From NCBI GenBank assembly GCA_903831155.1, contig CAIKWU010000079.1:1-33143 (forward strand): a stretch of DNA of 33,143 nucleotides, written 5' to 3'. Origin of the DNA: an uncultured Planctomycetaceae bacterium. GTDB lineage: Bacteria; Planctomycetota; Planctomycetia; Pirellulales; UBA1268. Both the position numbers and the translations under genes were made by a program. A model generated the notes under the pieces. It saw only the letters and a program-made list of their open reading frames with translations, did no database searches and was not told where the DNA came from. Each line of letters starts with the position of its first letter. Position 1 is the stretch's first letter. This document shows, one piece after another, positions 18,758-27,288 of this stretch.

Positions 18758-20704
18758 TCACCGTGCGAGCGGTGCCTGGTGCGCGGCGGGCACGACACCC
18801 TGCGGGGCGGCCTTCACGCTGCCGGCCCGGGGCGCGGCGAGGTCCGCCGCCTCGGCCTTCGAGAGCGTCGTGGCCGGCATGCCGGTTCCCGCAGCGCCCC
18901 GCCGGGCCGCCTGCGCCGGTGACTGGCTGGTGCCGGCAAGGAAGTTGTCGATCGTGGCCGACTCCCGCAGGTGGGTGAAGTGGCGGGCCATCTCGATCCG
19001 CTGCTTCTTCTCGAAGATGTCGTCGTAGAGCTCGTCGCGGACCTCCGCGAACGTCACCTTCGCGGCCTCGGTGAAGCCCTCGCAGAAGATCACCATGAAG
19101 CGGTCGGCCACCTGCACCACGCCCGAGAGCTCTCCCGGCTTGAGGGCGAAGGCCTCCCGTTCGAGGGTCGGCTGGCCGCCCCACCGCTGGATCGGCGGCA
19201 CCTCGCCGCGAAGCGACCTGGTGGTGGGGTCGACCGAGTAGGTCTCGGCAAGCGTTCCGATGTTCTCGATCGTGGGATCCTTCCTGGCCAGCTGCCAGAC
19301 CTCCTGGGCCCGCCGCTGGCTGTCGAGGACGATGATCCGGCACTTCGCCCGTGGGCCGAACGTCGCCGCGAACGCGCGGTCGAGATCCTCCTGGCTCACC
19401 GGCACGCTCCCCACGAGCTTTTTCAGGGCGACCGTCGGCCAGACGACGTCCTCCATGTAGTGCCTCATCGGCACCTTTTCCTCGCGGGTCACCCGGTCGA
19501 GCCAGGCGGCGGTGTCGGCCGAGCCATCGGCCTTCGTGAAGCCCATCTGGCCGGCAGCCCTGGCGATTTCGGCGTCGAGATCGGCCTGCGTGACGGTCTG
19601 CTGCTGCTTCCGAAGCGCCTGCTCGACGACCGTCCGAGTCACCAGCACCTCGATCACCTCACGACCATGGCGGTCGAGGCAGACGGCCTTCACGTCCTCG
19701 ATCGTCACGGGCTGGCCGTTGACGAGGGCCGCCACTCCCGGGCGGGCCGCCGCCTTCGCAGGCTCGTTCATCACGTTCTCGACGGTCGAGCCGTCCTGCA
19801 GTTTCTTGAAGACGTCGCTGGAGGCCTGCCGGCTCTTCCGCTCGCGGAGCTCTTCCGCCAGGTGGGGCCGGACCTCGTCGAACTTCGCACCGGCGGGCGG
19901 CAGGCGGCCCTCGCACTTGATCACGATGAACTGATCTCCCACCTGGACCACCTCGGAGATTCCCCCCTCCTGCAGCGCGAAGGCGGCCCCGTCGAAGGCG
20001 GGGTCGCCCGAGTGCATGCGGATCGGCTGCACCCAGCCGTTGGCGCTGGCGCTGCCGACGTCGATGGAGTGCTGGCGGGCGAGCCCGCCGAACTCGTCGG
20101 GCTTGGCGATGGCCTGCGCCCGCACCGTGTCGGCGTCCTGGCGGGTGCGGCAGGCGACGATGCGGGCCTTCACGGCCGGGCCGAAGCGGTTCTCGAAGGC
20201 CTGCTGGAGGTCCTCCGCCGACGGCTCGACGGCGCCGCGGGCGAGGATTCGCAGGGCGAGCATCGGCCAGACGATGTCTTCGGCGTACTGCTTCGGGGAG
20301 ATGCCCCGCTCCTGCTGGATCATCTCCAGCCACTTGTCGCGGGGCACGCTGAAGCGGCGGGCCATGGCGTCGATCTCGGCGCTCACGTCCTGCGACGTCA
20401 CGGTGATCCCCTGTCGCTGGCAGGCCTGCTCGATGATCCGCCGGTTGACCAGCGTCTCGAGGACGCCGGCGCCGTGGCGGCCGAGACACTCGGCGGCGAG
20501 TTGATCCGACGTGATCTCGGTGCCGTCGACGATCGCGACCGGCTTCGCACCGGGAGCGGTCGCCTGGGCCGCCGCCTGCGGCGGGGGCGTGGCGTCCGCC
20601 TCGAGCGACCCGGTCATCAGCCGCCAGCCCACGCCCAACGCCACGATCGCCGCCGCGGCGGCGACCTCGCGCGCAAAACCCCACCGCGATGCATCCTGCG
20701 CCAT
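18758..20704 (-). CDS. PpiC/SurA-like peptidyl-prolyl isomerase with two tandem modules
   Basis: 648 aa; N-terminal TM; two parallel modules: VAIVDGTEITSDQLAAECLGRHGAGVLETLVNRRIIEQA...AEDIVWPMLALRIL...FALQEGGISEVVQVGDQFIVIKCEG and AALVNGQPVTIEDVKAVCLDRHGREVIEVLVTRTVVEQAL...MEDVVWPTVALKKL...FALKPGELSGVVQVADRFMVIFCEG. Confidence 0.85.
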   Translation of the reverse strand: MAQDASRWGFAREVAAAAAIVALGVGWRLMTGSLEADATPPPQAAAQATAPGAKPVAIVDGTEITSDQLAAECLGRHGAGVLETLVNRRIIEQACQRQGITVTSQDVSAEIDAMARRFSVPRDKWLEMIQQERGISPKQYAEDIVWPMLALRILARGAVEPSAEDLQQAFENRFGPAVKARIVACRTRQDADTVRAQAIAKPDEFGGLARQHSIDVGSASANGWVQPIRMHSGDPAFDGAAFALQEGGISEVVQVGDQFIVIKCEGRLPPAGAKFDEVRPHLAEELRERKSRQASSDVFKKLQDGSTVENVMNEPAKAAARPGVAALVNGQPVTIEDVKAVCLDRHGREVIEVLVTRTVVEQALRKQQQTVTQADLDAEIARAAGQMGFTKADGSADTAAWLDRVTREEKVPMRHYMEDVVWPTVALKKLVGSVPVSQEDLDRAFAATFGPRAKCRIIVLDSQRRAQEVWQLARKDPTIENIGTLAETYSVDPTTRSLRGEVPPIQRWGGQPTLEREAFALKPGELSGVVQVADRFMVIFCEGFTEAAKVTFAEVRDELYDDIFEKKQRIEMARHFTHLRESATIDNFLAGTSQSPAQAARRGAAGTGMPATTLSKAEAADLAAPRAGSVKAAPQGVVPAAHQAPLAR

Positions 20705-20871
20705 GACGGCCCTCCTTGGTCGCCGCGAACGTGCGGATCCTTCCGCCGGCGGCTGCGGGTGGAGAGATAGGCAATCCAGCGTCGTCGATCAAGGCGAGCC
20801 GGCCCGGGCCTGCATGGACGCGGGCAACGGCGTCGCGTAGGCTGCCCACGCCACCTTCCCAGAGTCCCCAC

Positions 20872-21570
20872 ATGTCGCACGCCCCCCCTCCTTCCGACGC
20901 TCACGTGCCGGAGTGCCTGTCGATCCTCGGGCTCAGGCCTCCCCTGACGCTCGAGGACGTCAAGCAGGCCTACATGGCCCGCGCCAAGACCGCCCACCCG
21001 GACCGCGGCGGCGATCCGCAGGAGTTCATCCGGCTCCAGAAGGCGTTCGACGAGGCCACCGACTACGTCAAGTTCAAGGCCAGCAAGCTCGAATGGCTCG
21101 CCTCGAAGATCGACGCCTACGCGCAGCAGCAGGAGGTCGCCACCGAGACGATCGAGCGCGGCGGCAGCATCGAGATGGAGGAGACCGACTGGCTGCGTCG
21201 CTCGTTCGGCGAGGACTTCGGCCACGTCGCCGACAAGCTCGTGGCCGTCAGGCTCCCGAACGGCCGGGCCGACGACGTGTTCGCGATCCTCCTCGGCTTC
21301 CGGTCGGACTCGCTCAAGGATCTCGCGGTGCTCGACCTCGCCGGTGGCCCGGTCACCGACGAGGGGCTGCTGCAACTCAAGGAACTCAAGAGTCTGCGGC
21401 ACCTCGACCTGCGGGGAACGCGGGTGGGGAAGCTCGCAGCCGAGATTCCGGGCTGGTTCGAGAACCTCGAGTTCCTGGGGCTGCCGAAGGGTGCGCTCGG
21501 GATGTTCGCCCGCATGACCATGCCGAGGCGGGTGAAGCTCGTGCTCGGCGACTTGCCCGGGGAGGAGTGA
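20872..21570 (+). CDS. J-domain (DnaJ-like) protein with a C-terminal leucine-rich-repeat-like segment
   Basis: J-domain LTLEDVKQAYMARAKTAHPDRGGDPQEFIRLQKAFDEATDYV with HPD; C-terminal LKDLAVLDLAGGPVTDEGLLQLKELKSLRHLDLRGTRVGKL. ATG 20872. Confidence 0.85.
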   Translation: MSHAPPPSDAHVPECLSILGLRPPLTLEDVKQAYMARAKTAHPDRGGDPQEFIRLQKAFDEATDYVKFKASKLEWLASKIDAYAQQQEVATETIERGGSIEMEETDWLRRSFGEDFGHVADKLVAVRLPNGRADDVFAILLGFRSDSLKDLAVLDLAGGPVTDEGLLQLKELKSLRHLDLRGTRVGKLAAEIPGWFENLEFLGLPKGALGMFARMTMPRRVKLVLGDLPGEE

Positions 21571-21571
21571 G

Positions 21572-22372
21572 ATGCCGGTCAGTCGGCTCGCGGCGCTGCT
21601 CCTGGCGGCCGGATGGGTGCTCTCGATGAATCCCTCTGCACCGTCCGCCGAAATCGATGCCGATGCCTTCGAGACCCGGAGCGTGACCGTCGATGACGAC
21701 GGCCATCCCGTCGAGTTCCGCTACCGCCTCCTGCGGCCCGAGGCGACCGAGCCCGCCGCCCGGTATCCCGTCGTCCTCTTCCTGCACGGGGCCGGCGAGC
21801 GCGGCAGCGACAACGCCGCGCAGCTGAAGTTCCTGCCACGCTGGATGGCGGAGCCCGCGAATCGCCGGCGACATCCCTGCCTGCTGATCGCCCCGCAGTG
21901 CCGCGCGGATCAGGCCTGGGCGGCGATCGACTGGCGGCAGAAAAAGCCGTTCCCGCTGGCCGAGAGGCCGACCGTCGATCTGGCGGCCGCGGTCGCCGCC
22001 CTCGACGCGGTGCTCGCGAGCGAACCGGCGGACCCCGCCCGCGTCTACCTCACGGGCCTGTCGATGGGGGGCTTCGGGAGCTGGGACCTCGCGGCCCGGG
22101 CGCCCGGGCGATTCGCCGCGGTGATGCCGATCTGCGGCGGCGGTGACGTCGCCGTGGCCGGCCGGCTGGCCGCGGTGCCGCTGTGGTGCTTCCACGGCGA
22201 CGAGGATCCGCTCGTGCCGGTCGGGCTCTCACGGTCGATGGTCGCGGCGATCGCAGCCGCCGGCGGCACGCCGGTCTACTCGGAGATTGTCGGCGTCGGC
22301 CACGACTCGTGGACGCCGGCCTATCGCAATCCAGCCGTGCTCGACTGGCTCTTTGCCCAGCGGCGCCGCTGA
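21572..22372 (+). CDS. Alpha/beta hydrolase (dienelactone hydrolase / prolyl oligopeptidase-like esterase)
   Basis: 266 aa; signal-like N-terminus; VVLFLHGAGERGSDN, nucleophile elbow GLSMGG, HGDEDPLVP (Asp), GHDSW (His). Starts 1 nt after the upstream stop. Confidence 0.88.
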   Translation: MPVSRLAALLLAAGWVLSMNPSAPSAEIDADAFETRSVTVDDDGHPVEFRYRLLRPEATEPAARYPVVLFLHGAGERGSDNAAQLKFLPRWMAEPANRRRHPCLLIAPQCRADQAWAAIDWRQKKPFPLAERPTVDLAAAVAALDAVLASEPADPARVYLTGLSMGGFGSWDLAARAPGRFAAVMPICGGGDVAVAGRLAAVPLWCFHGDEDPLVPVGLSRSMVAAIAAAGGTPVYSEIVGVGHDSWTPAYRNPAVLDWLFAQRRR

Positions 22373-22379
22373 CGGACGG

Positions 22380-23342
22380 TCACTCGGGGAACAGTCGCGT
22401 CGAAAGGTAGCGCTCGCCGAGGTCGGGCAGCACCACGACCACGAGCTTGCCGGCGTTTTCGGGCCGGCGGGCCACCTGCAGCGCGCCCCAGGCGGCGGCG
22501 CCGCAGCTGATCCCGCACATCAGCCCCTCCCGCTTGGCGAGCTGCCGGGCGGTCTCCATGGCGTCCTCGTCGTCCACCTTCACCACCTCGTCGATGATGT
22601 CGAGGTTGAGGATGTCGGGAATGAAGCCGGCGCCGATCCCCTGGATCGTGTGCCGTCCCGGTTTGATCGGCTGGCCGGAGAGCTTCTGGGTGATCACGGG
22701 GCTGTTGGCCGGCTCGACGGCCACCACCTTCACGCCCGGATTCTTGCCCTTGAGCGTCTCGCCGACGCCGGTGATCGTGCCCCCGGTGCCCACGCCGCAG
22801 ACGATGATGTCGACCTGCCCCTCGGTGTCGGCCCAGATCTCCTCGGCCGTCGTCCGGCGATGCACGTCCGGGTTGGCGGGGTTCTTGAACTGCTGGGGCA
22901 TGAAAAACTGCGCACTCGACCGCGAGATCTCCTCGGCGTGCCGGACCGCACCCGGCATGCCGTCCGCCGCGGGCGTGAGGACGAGCTCCGCGCCGAGGGC
23001 CTTGAGCATCCGCCGTCGCTCCAGGCTCATGCTCTCGGGCATCGTCACCCGGAGCTTGTAGCCGCGGGCCGCGCACACGTAGGCCAGGCCGATGCCGGTG
23101 TTGCCGCTGGTCGGCTCGATGATCACCGTGTCGGGGCCGATCTTCCCGTCCCGCTCCGCCGCATCGATCATCGCTCCGGCGATCCGGTCCTTCACGCTCC
23201 AGAGCGGATTCATGTTCTCGATCTTGCCGGCGACCGTCGCGACGCAGCCGTCGGTCACCCGTCGCAGCAGCACCAGCGGCGTGCGGCCGATGCACTGGGT
23301 GATGTCGTTGCGGATCCCGGCAGGCAGCTTGGCGGTGACCAT
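22380..23342 (-). CDS. cysK: Cysteine synthase A (O-acetylserine sulfhydrylase, PLP-dependent)
   Basis: 320 aa; [17 protein letters not shown] (PLP Lys), [66 protein letters not shown]. Confidence 0.94.
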   Translation of the reverse strand: MVTAKLPAGIRNDITQCIGRTPLVLLRRVTDGCVATVAGKIENMNPLWSVKDRIAGAMIDAAERDGKIGPDTVIIEPTSGNTGIGLAYVCAARGYKLRVTMPESMSLERRRMLKALGAELVLTPAADGMPGAVRHAEEISRSSAQFFMPQQFKNPANPDVHRRTTAEEIWADTEGQVDIIVCGVGTGGTITGVGETLKGKNPGVKVVAVEPANSPVITQKLSGQPIKPGRHTIQGIGAGFIPDILNLDIIDEVVKVDDEDAMETARQLAKREGLMCGISCGAAAWGALQVARRPENAGKLVVVVLPDLGERYLSTRLFPE

Positions 23343-23410
23343 CGAATCCCCTCTCGTGGCGAGCCGCGGGCGGCCTCCGGCCCCACGCCGGCGCAGCCCG
23401 CACCACCTGC

Positions 23411-23438
23411 ATTATCGGCACAAACGGCAGAAATCTGC
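23411..23438 (-). promoter_or_regulatory. Candidate cysK promoter/operator: GATAAT -10-like box and upstream 5-2-5 inverted repeat
   Basis: Minus strand reads GCAGATTTCTGCCGTTTGTGCCGATAATGCAGG; no good -35 hexamer. Confidence 0.25.
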
Positions 23439-23524
23439 AGCACTCGTCCGCCCCGCGCCCAGTTCCGGCGGTGGTGCGGTCGATCGGGCAGCCCGTTCCG
23501 CTCCACGCGGCTCCTGCCGCCGGG

Positions 23525-24181
23525 TCACGGCAGCCGCATCACGCGGAGGTTGCGGTAGTGGATCTCGCTGCCCGGATCGTGTGCCTGCAGGGCGAAAGTG
23601 CCCTGGGAGAGCTTCCGCGTGCCCGTCACGCCCGCGGGCTCGACGAACTCGTAGAGCACCCTGTCGTCGACCTTCACCGCCACCGCCTTGCCGCTCACGA
23701 CGACCTCCATGGTGAACCAGACGTCGTCCTTCGCCGGCGGTGTGAAGTTCTTGACCACGTTGTAGAGGCTGCCGGTTCTCACCGGGTCCTGCTGCGAGTT
23801 GTTGACCTGCACCTCGTAGCCCTGCGCCGGCCAGCCATCGGGCTGGAAGGCGGTGTGGATGAAGATCCCGGAGTTCGCGACCGGCCTCGTGAGCACCTCC
23901 GCCTTGAGGTGGAAGTTCTGGAACTGGGCGGGCTTCGCCGGGTCGGCGCCCACGTAGAAGAGGTGGCTCCTGGGACCCTTGCAGACGATCGCGCCATCCT
24001 TCACCGACCAGCTGGCCGGGTTCTCGTTCGCCTGCCAGCCGGCGAGCGTCGTGCCGTCGAAGAGGCTGGTGAAGCCCTCCTCGACCGCCGCGGCCCGGCC
24101 GCCGGACCCCGCCACGGCGACGAGGGCGACCGCCCCGCAGATGGCCCGCCGAACCCCGGTTCGCGTACGCTCGTAGATCAT
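23525..24181 (-). CDS. DUF1080 (3-keto-disaccharide hydrolase-like) secreted protein
   Basis: GFTSLFDGTTLAGWQANENPASWSVKDGAIVCKG, FHLKAEVLTRPVANSGIFIHT, GYEVQVNNS, FALQAHDPGSEIHYRNLRVMRLP. ATG 24181 has GAGGAG about 10 nt upstream. Confidence 0.92.
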   Translation of the reverse strand: MIYERTRTGVRRAICGAVALVAVAGSGGRAAAVEEGFTSLFDGTTLAGWQANENPASWSVKDGAIVCKGPRSHLFYVGADPAKPAQFQNFHLKAEVLTRPVANSGIFIHTAFQPDGWPAQGYEVQVNNSQQDPVRTGSLYNVVKNFTPPAKDDVWFTMEVVVSGKAVAVKVDDRVLYEFVEPAGVTGTRKLSQGTFALQAHDPGSEIHYRNLRVMRLP

Positions 24182-27077
24182 GGACGAAGCACTCCTCGAT
24201 TCCTGCGTGAAGGACACCGCGATCACCACGACCGCCCAGAGGCAGGAGCATACGGCGGCGTCCGGCGCGGGGCCACCGCCGCAGGTCCCCGCCCACGTCC
24301 ACCGGCGGCTCGACGCGGCCGGTCTCAACCATCGGCCGGTCCTGCTCTCGATCGACAGCGACGTCGCCCTCTCCGGTGAGCCCGCCGGCGAGTGGCTCGT
24401 GGTCACGACCGACCACGTCGCCGTGACCGACGGCCGCGACACGCTCCGCGCCATCGCCTGGCCGGCGGTCGAACGGGTCCGCACGTCGGCCGGTGTCGGC
24501 GGCGGTACCCTGCAGGTCCGCACGGCGGGCGTGTGGATCGACCTGATCCGATATTCCAACGCCCTGGCGAACAGGTTCCACAAGGTTTCGCGGGCGCTCG
24601 ACCGCTCCCGCGAGAAGGGCGTGGCCGGTGTGCCGGTCGACCTCGAGCGGCTCGATGGCCCGCTCGACCCGCCGGCCTGCCCGTCGTGCGGGCTGCGGCT
24701 CCAGTCAGCCGAGGACGCGTGCCCCAGGTGCCTCCAGAAGGGGCAGATCCTGCGGCGGGTCGGGGCGCTCCTGGCTCCCTACGCCCGCGGCTCGCTGCTC
24801 CTGTGCCTGCTCACGTTCGTGGGCGTCGTCGCGGAGCTCGTACCGCCCAAGCTCCAGCAGTACATGGTGGACGACATCCTCTCGGCCAAGGCTGACGGGA
24901 CGGACGCGGCCCTGCCCGACTTCCGCAAGGCGCTCTTGGTGGTCGTGCTGGCGCTCGCCTTCTCGCGGGTGCTCCTGGCCGTCGTCGGCGCGGTCAAGGG
25001 GCGGCTCACCACGGCCATCGGCTCGGGCATCACCGCCACCCTCCGCGAGGAGATGGTGGGCAAGCTCCAGGGGCTGTCGGTGGCCTACTACGACCGCCAC
25101 CAGGTGGGCTCGATGATCAGCCGGGTCGCCCATGACAGCGAGGTGCTCCACGGCCTCATGCACCAGATCACCGGCGGCTTCCTGCTGCAGATCGTGCAGC
25201 TCGTCGGCGTCGGGGCGATGCTCGTCTGGATCAACCCCAAGCTCGCGATCTTCACGCTCATCCCCGTGCCGCTGGTGATCCTCGGGTCGTGGATCTTCTG
25301 GCGGCACGTCTACCCGCGGCACTACCGGCTCTGGGACGCCGCCAGCAAGCAGATGACGACCCTCTCCGGCATGCTCTCGGGCATCCGGGTGGTCAAGGCC
25401 TTCGCGCAGGAGTCGCGGGAGCTCGACCGCTTCCACGGGGCGAGCGACCACCTCCGCCGCTGGCGGCAGTGGGTCGAGCACACCAACACCACCTACGCCG
25501 CATCGATGCAGATCGTGTTCGGCCTCGGCGGGCTGATCGTCTGGTACGTCGGCGGTCGCGACGTGATCGGCGGCAGCATGACGCTCGGCCAGCTGATCGC
25601 CTTCCTCGCCTACCTGGCGATGTTCTACGCGCCCCTGGGGGCGCTCTCGAACTTCACCACCTGGCTCACGAGCTTTCTCTCGGGCAGCAAGCGGGTCCTG
25701 GAGCTGCTCGACACGCCGGTCGTGGTCACCGAGCCCTCGGCGCCCGAGTCCTGGCGCGACGTCCGCGGCGCGATCCGCTTCGCCAACGTCACCTTCGGCT
25801 ACGACCGCAACCAGCCGGTCCTTCACGACGTCTCGTTCGAGGTTGCTCCGGGCGAGATGGTCGGCATCGTGGGCCGCTCGGGGTCGGGGAAGAGCACGCT
25901 CGTCAGCCTTCTGGCGAGGTTTCACGATGTCCAGGAGGGGGCCATCACGGTCGACGGCCACGACATCCGCCAGCTTTCCTCGCACGACCTCCGCGAGCGG
26001 CTCGGGATCGTGTTCCAGGACTCGTTCCTGTTCCGCGGCACGATCTGGAAGAATCTCTCCTACGGCCGGCCGCAGGCCACGATCGAGGAGGGGCTCGCCG
26101 CCGCCAAGGCGGCCGGGGCCCACGACTTCCTCTGCCGTCAGCCGCTCGCCTACGAGACCCTCCTTGGCGAGCACGGTGCCGGGCTCTCCGGCGGCGAGAA
26201 GCAGCGGCTCTCGATCGCCCGCACGCTGCTCTACGATCCGCGGATCCTCGTCCTCGACGAGGCGACGAGCAACATCGACGCCGAGGCCGAGAAGGCGATC
26301 CAGGAGGCCCTCGCGGTGCTCGTCCGCGGCCGGACGACGATCGCGATCGCCCATCGGCTCTCCACGCTCCGCAACGCCGACCGAATCCTCGCCTTCGACC
26401 GCGGCCGGCTCGTCGAGCAGGGCACGCATGCCGAACTGCTCGCCGCCGACGGCGTCTACGCCCGTCTCGTGCGGATCCAGACGCAGGTCACGAAACAGCC
26501 CACCATCGACACGCTCATCACCGACCTGGAGGACCCGCCCGCCGCCGAGCCGGCTCCTCCCCGGGCCCCGGTGGGGCTCGTCTGGCTCGATCCCGGGCGT
26601 CATCGGTTCACGGTCGGCGATCAGGAGCGGATCGAGCTGCACCTGCCGGACGGATCGACGACCTCCGGCATCTTCATCACCCGCACCTTCCCGGCCACCC
26701 ATCCCGACGGCTATCTCTCCGTCCGAGGCTGGGACGAGCACGGCGACGAGGTCGAACTCGGGATGATCCGCCGGCTCGACGACTGGTCGGAGGCCGATCG
26801 GGAGGTGATCCGCGTCGCGGTGCTGCGGCGATCGCTCGTCCGCGAGATCCGCCGGGTGAACGAGGTCCGGCTCGTGCATGGCTATCTCGATTTTGACGTC
26901 GACACCGACGTCGGTCGCCGCCGGTTCACCACCCGCTGGACCCAGAGCCAGGCCCACGACTTCGGCGCCGGAGGCAAGATGCTCGTCGACACGGCCGAGA
27001 ACCGCTGGGTCGTGCCGCGGGTCGACGACCTGCCGTCGGCGGATCGCGAGCGATTCCTGCACTACGTCTACTGGTAA
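24180..27077 (+). CDS. ABC exporter (fused permease/ATPase) with N-terminal extension, zinc ribbon and C-terminal DUF1854-like domain
   Basis: 965 aa; CPSCGLRLQSAEDACPRCLQKG; TMD; Walker A GRSGSGKST, signature LSGGEKQR, Walker B ILVLDEATS; C-terminal about 165 aa (LDPGRHRFTVGDQERIELHLPDGSTTSGIFITRTFPATHPDGYLSVRGWDEHGDEVELGMIRRLDDWSEADREVI...) matches my recollection of DUF1854. Confidence 0.9.
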   Translation: MDEALLDSCVKDTAITTTAQRQEHTAASGAGPPPQVPAHVHRRLDAAGLNHRPVLLSIDSDVALSGEPAGEWLVVTTDHVAVTDGRDTLRAIAWPAVERVRTSAGVGGGTLQVRTAGVWIDLIRYSNALANRFHKVSRALDRSREKGVAGVPVDLERLDGPLDPPACPSCGLRLQSAEDACPRCLQKGQILRRVGALLAPYARGSLLLCLLTFVGVVAELVPPKLQQYMVDDILSAKADGTDAALPDFRKALLVVVLALAFSRVLLAVVGAVKGRLTTAIGSGITATLREEMVGKLQGLSVAYYDRHQVGSMISRVAHDSEVLHGLMHQITGGFLLQIVQLVGVGAMLVWINPKLAIFTLIPVPLVILGSWIFWRHVYPRHYRLWDAASKQMTTLSGMLSGIRVVKAFAQESRELDRFHGASDHLRRWRQWVEHTNTTYAASMQIVFGLGGLIVWYVGGRDVIGGSMTLGQLIAFLAYLAMFYAPLGALSNFTTWLTSFLSGSKRVLELLDTPVVVTEPSAPESWRDVRGAIRFANVTFGYDRNQPVLHDVSFEVAPGEMVGIVGRSGSGKSTLVSLLARFHDVQEGAITVDGHDIRQLSSHDLRERLGIVFQDSFLFRGTIWKNLSYGRPQATIEEGLAAAKAAGAHDFLCRQPLAYETLLGEHGAGLSGGEKQRLSIARTLLYDPRILVLDEATSNIDAEAEKAIQEALAVLVRGRTTIAIAHRLSTLRNADRILAFDRGRLVEQGTHAELLAADGVYARLVRIQTQVTKQPTIDTLITDLEDPPAAEPAPPRAPVGLVWLDPGRHRFTVGDQERIELHLPDGSTTSGIFITRTFPATHPDGYLSVRGWDEHGDEVELGMIRRLDDWSEADREVIRVAVLRRSLVREIRRVNEVRLVHGYLDFDVDTDVGRRRFTTRWTQSQAHDFGAGGKMLVDTAENRWVVPRVDDLPSADRERFLHYVYW

Positions 27078-27245
27078 ATCGGGAGGCGCGGGCGGGCGAG
27101 TCTGCCGGGCGTGACGTTTTTTCCGGCCGTTTGCGAGCCGCCCGCACCGGTACTACAACCACGGGTCATGGAGGGGTGGCACGGCGATTCGTTCGCCGAT
27201 CCACCCGGTCCGTCAGGGAAGACGGCACACGCTTTCGATGGACCC

Positions 27246-27275
27246 ACGGTTTCTTCCCTTACGGTTTCTTCCCTT
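27246..27275 (+). repeat. Perfect 15-bp tandem duplication (acggtttcttccctt x2) in a 5' leader
   Basis: Read directly at 27246-27260 and 27261-27275, just upstream of the SD (ctggag) of the 27289 gene. Confidence 0.9.
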
Positions 27276-27288
27276 CTGGAGTTGAGCG

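Noticed and set aside
16669-18798. 709-aa minus-strand ORF opposite the 16780-18750 gene
   Set aside because: Antisense shadow; His/Arg/Leu-rich with no domain signal.
18971-20770. 599-aa plus-strand ORF opposite the PPIase gene
   Set aside because: Antisense shadow of the well-supported PpiC/SurA-like gene.
24705-27062. 785-aa minus-strand ORF opposite the ABC exporter
   Set aside because: Antisense shadow; low-complexity R/H/D/E/V/L-rich composition and no recognisable domain, while the plus strand has clear ABC motifs.
27078-27125. Possible intrinsic terminator after the ABC gene (T6 tract at 27117-27122)
   Set aside because: No convincing stem directly before the T-tract could be paired by eye.
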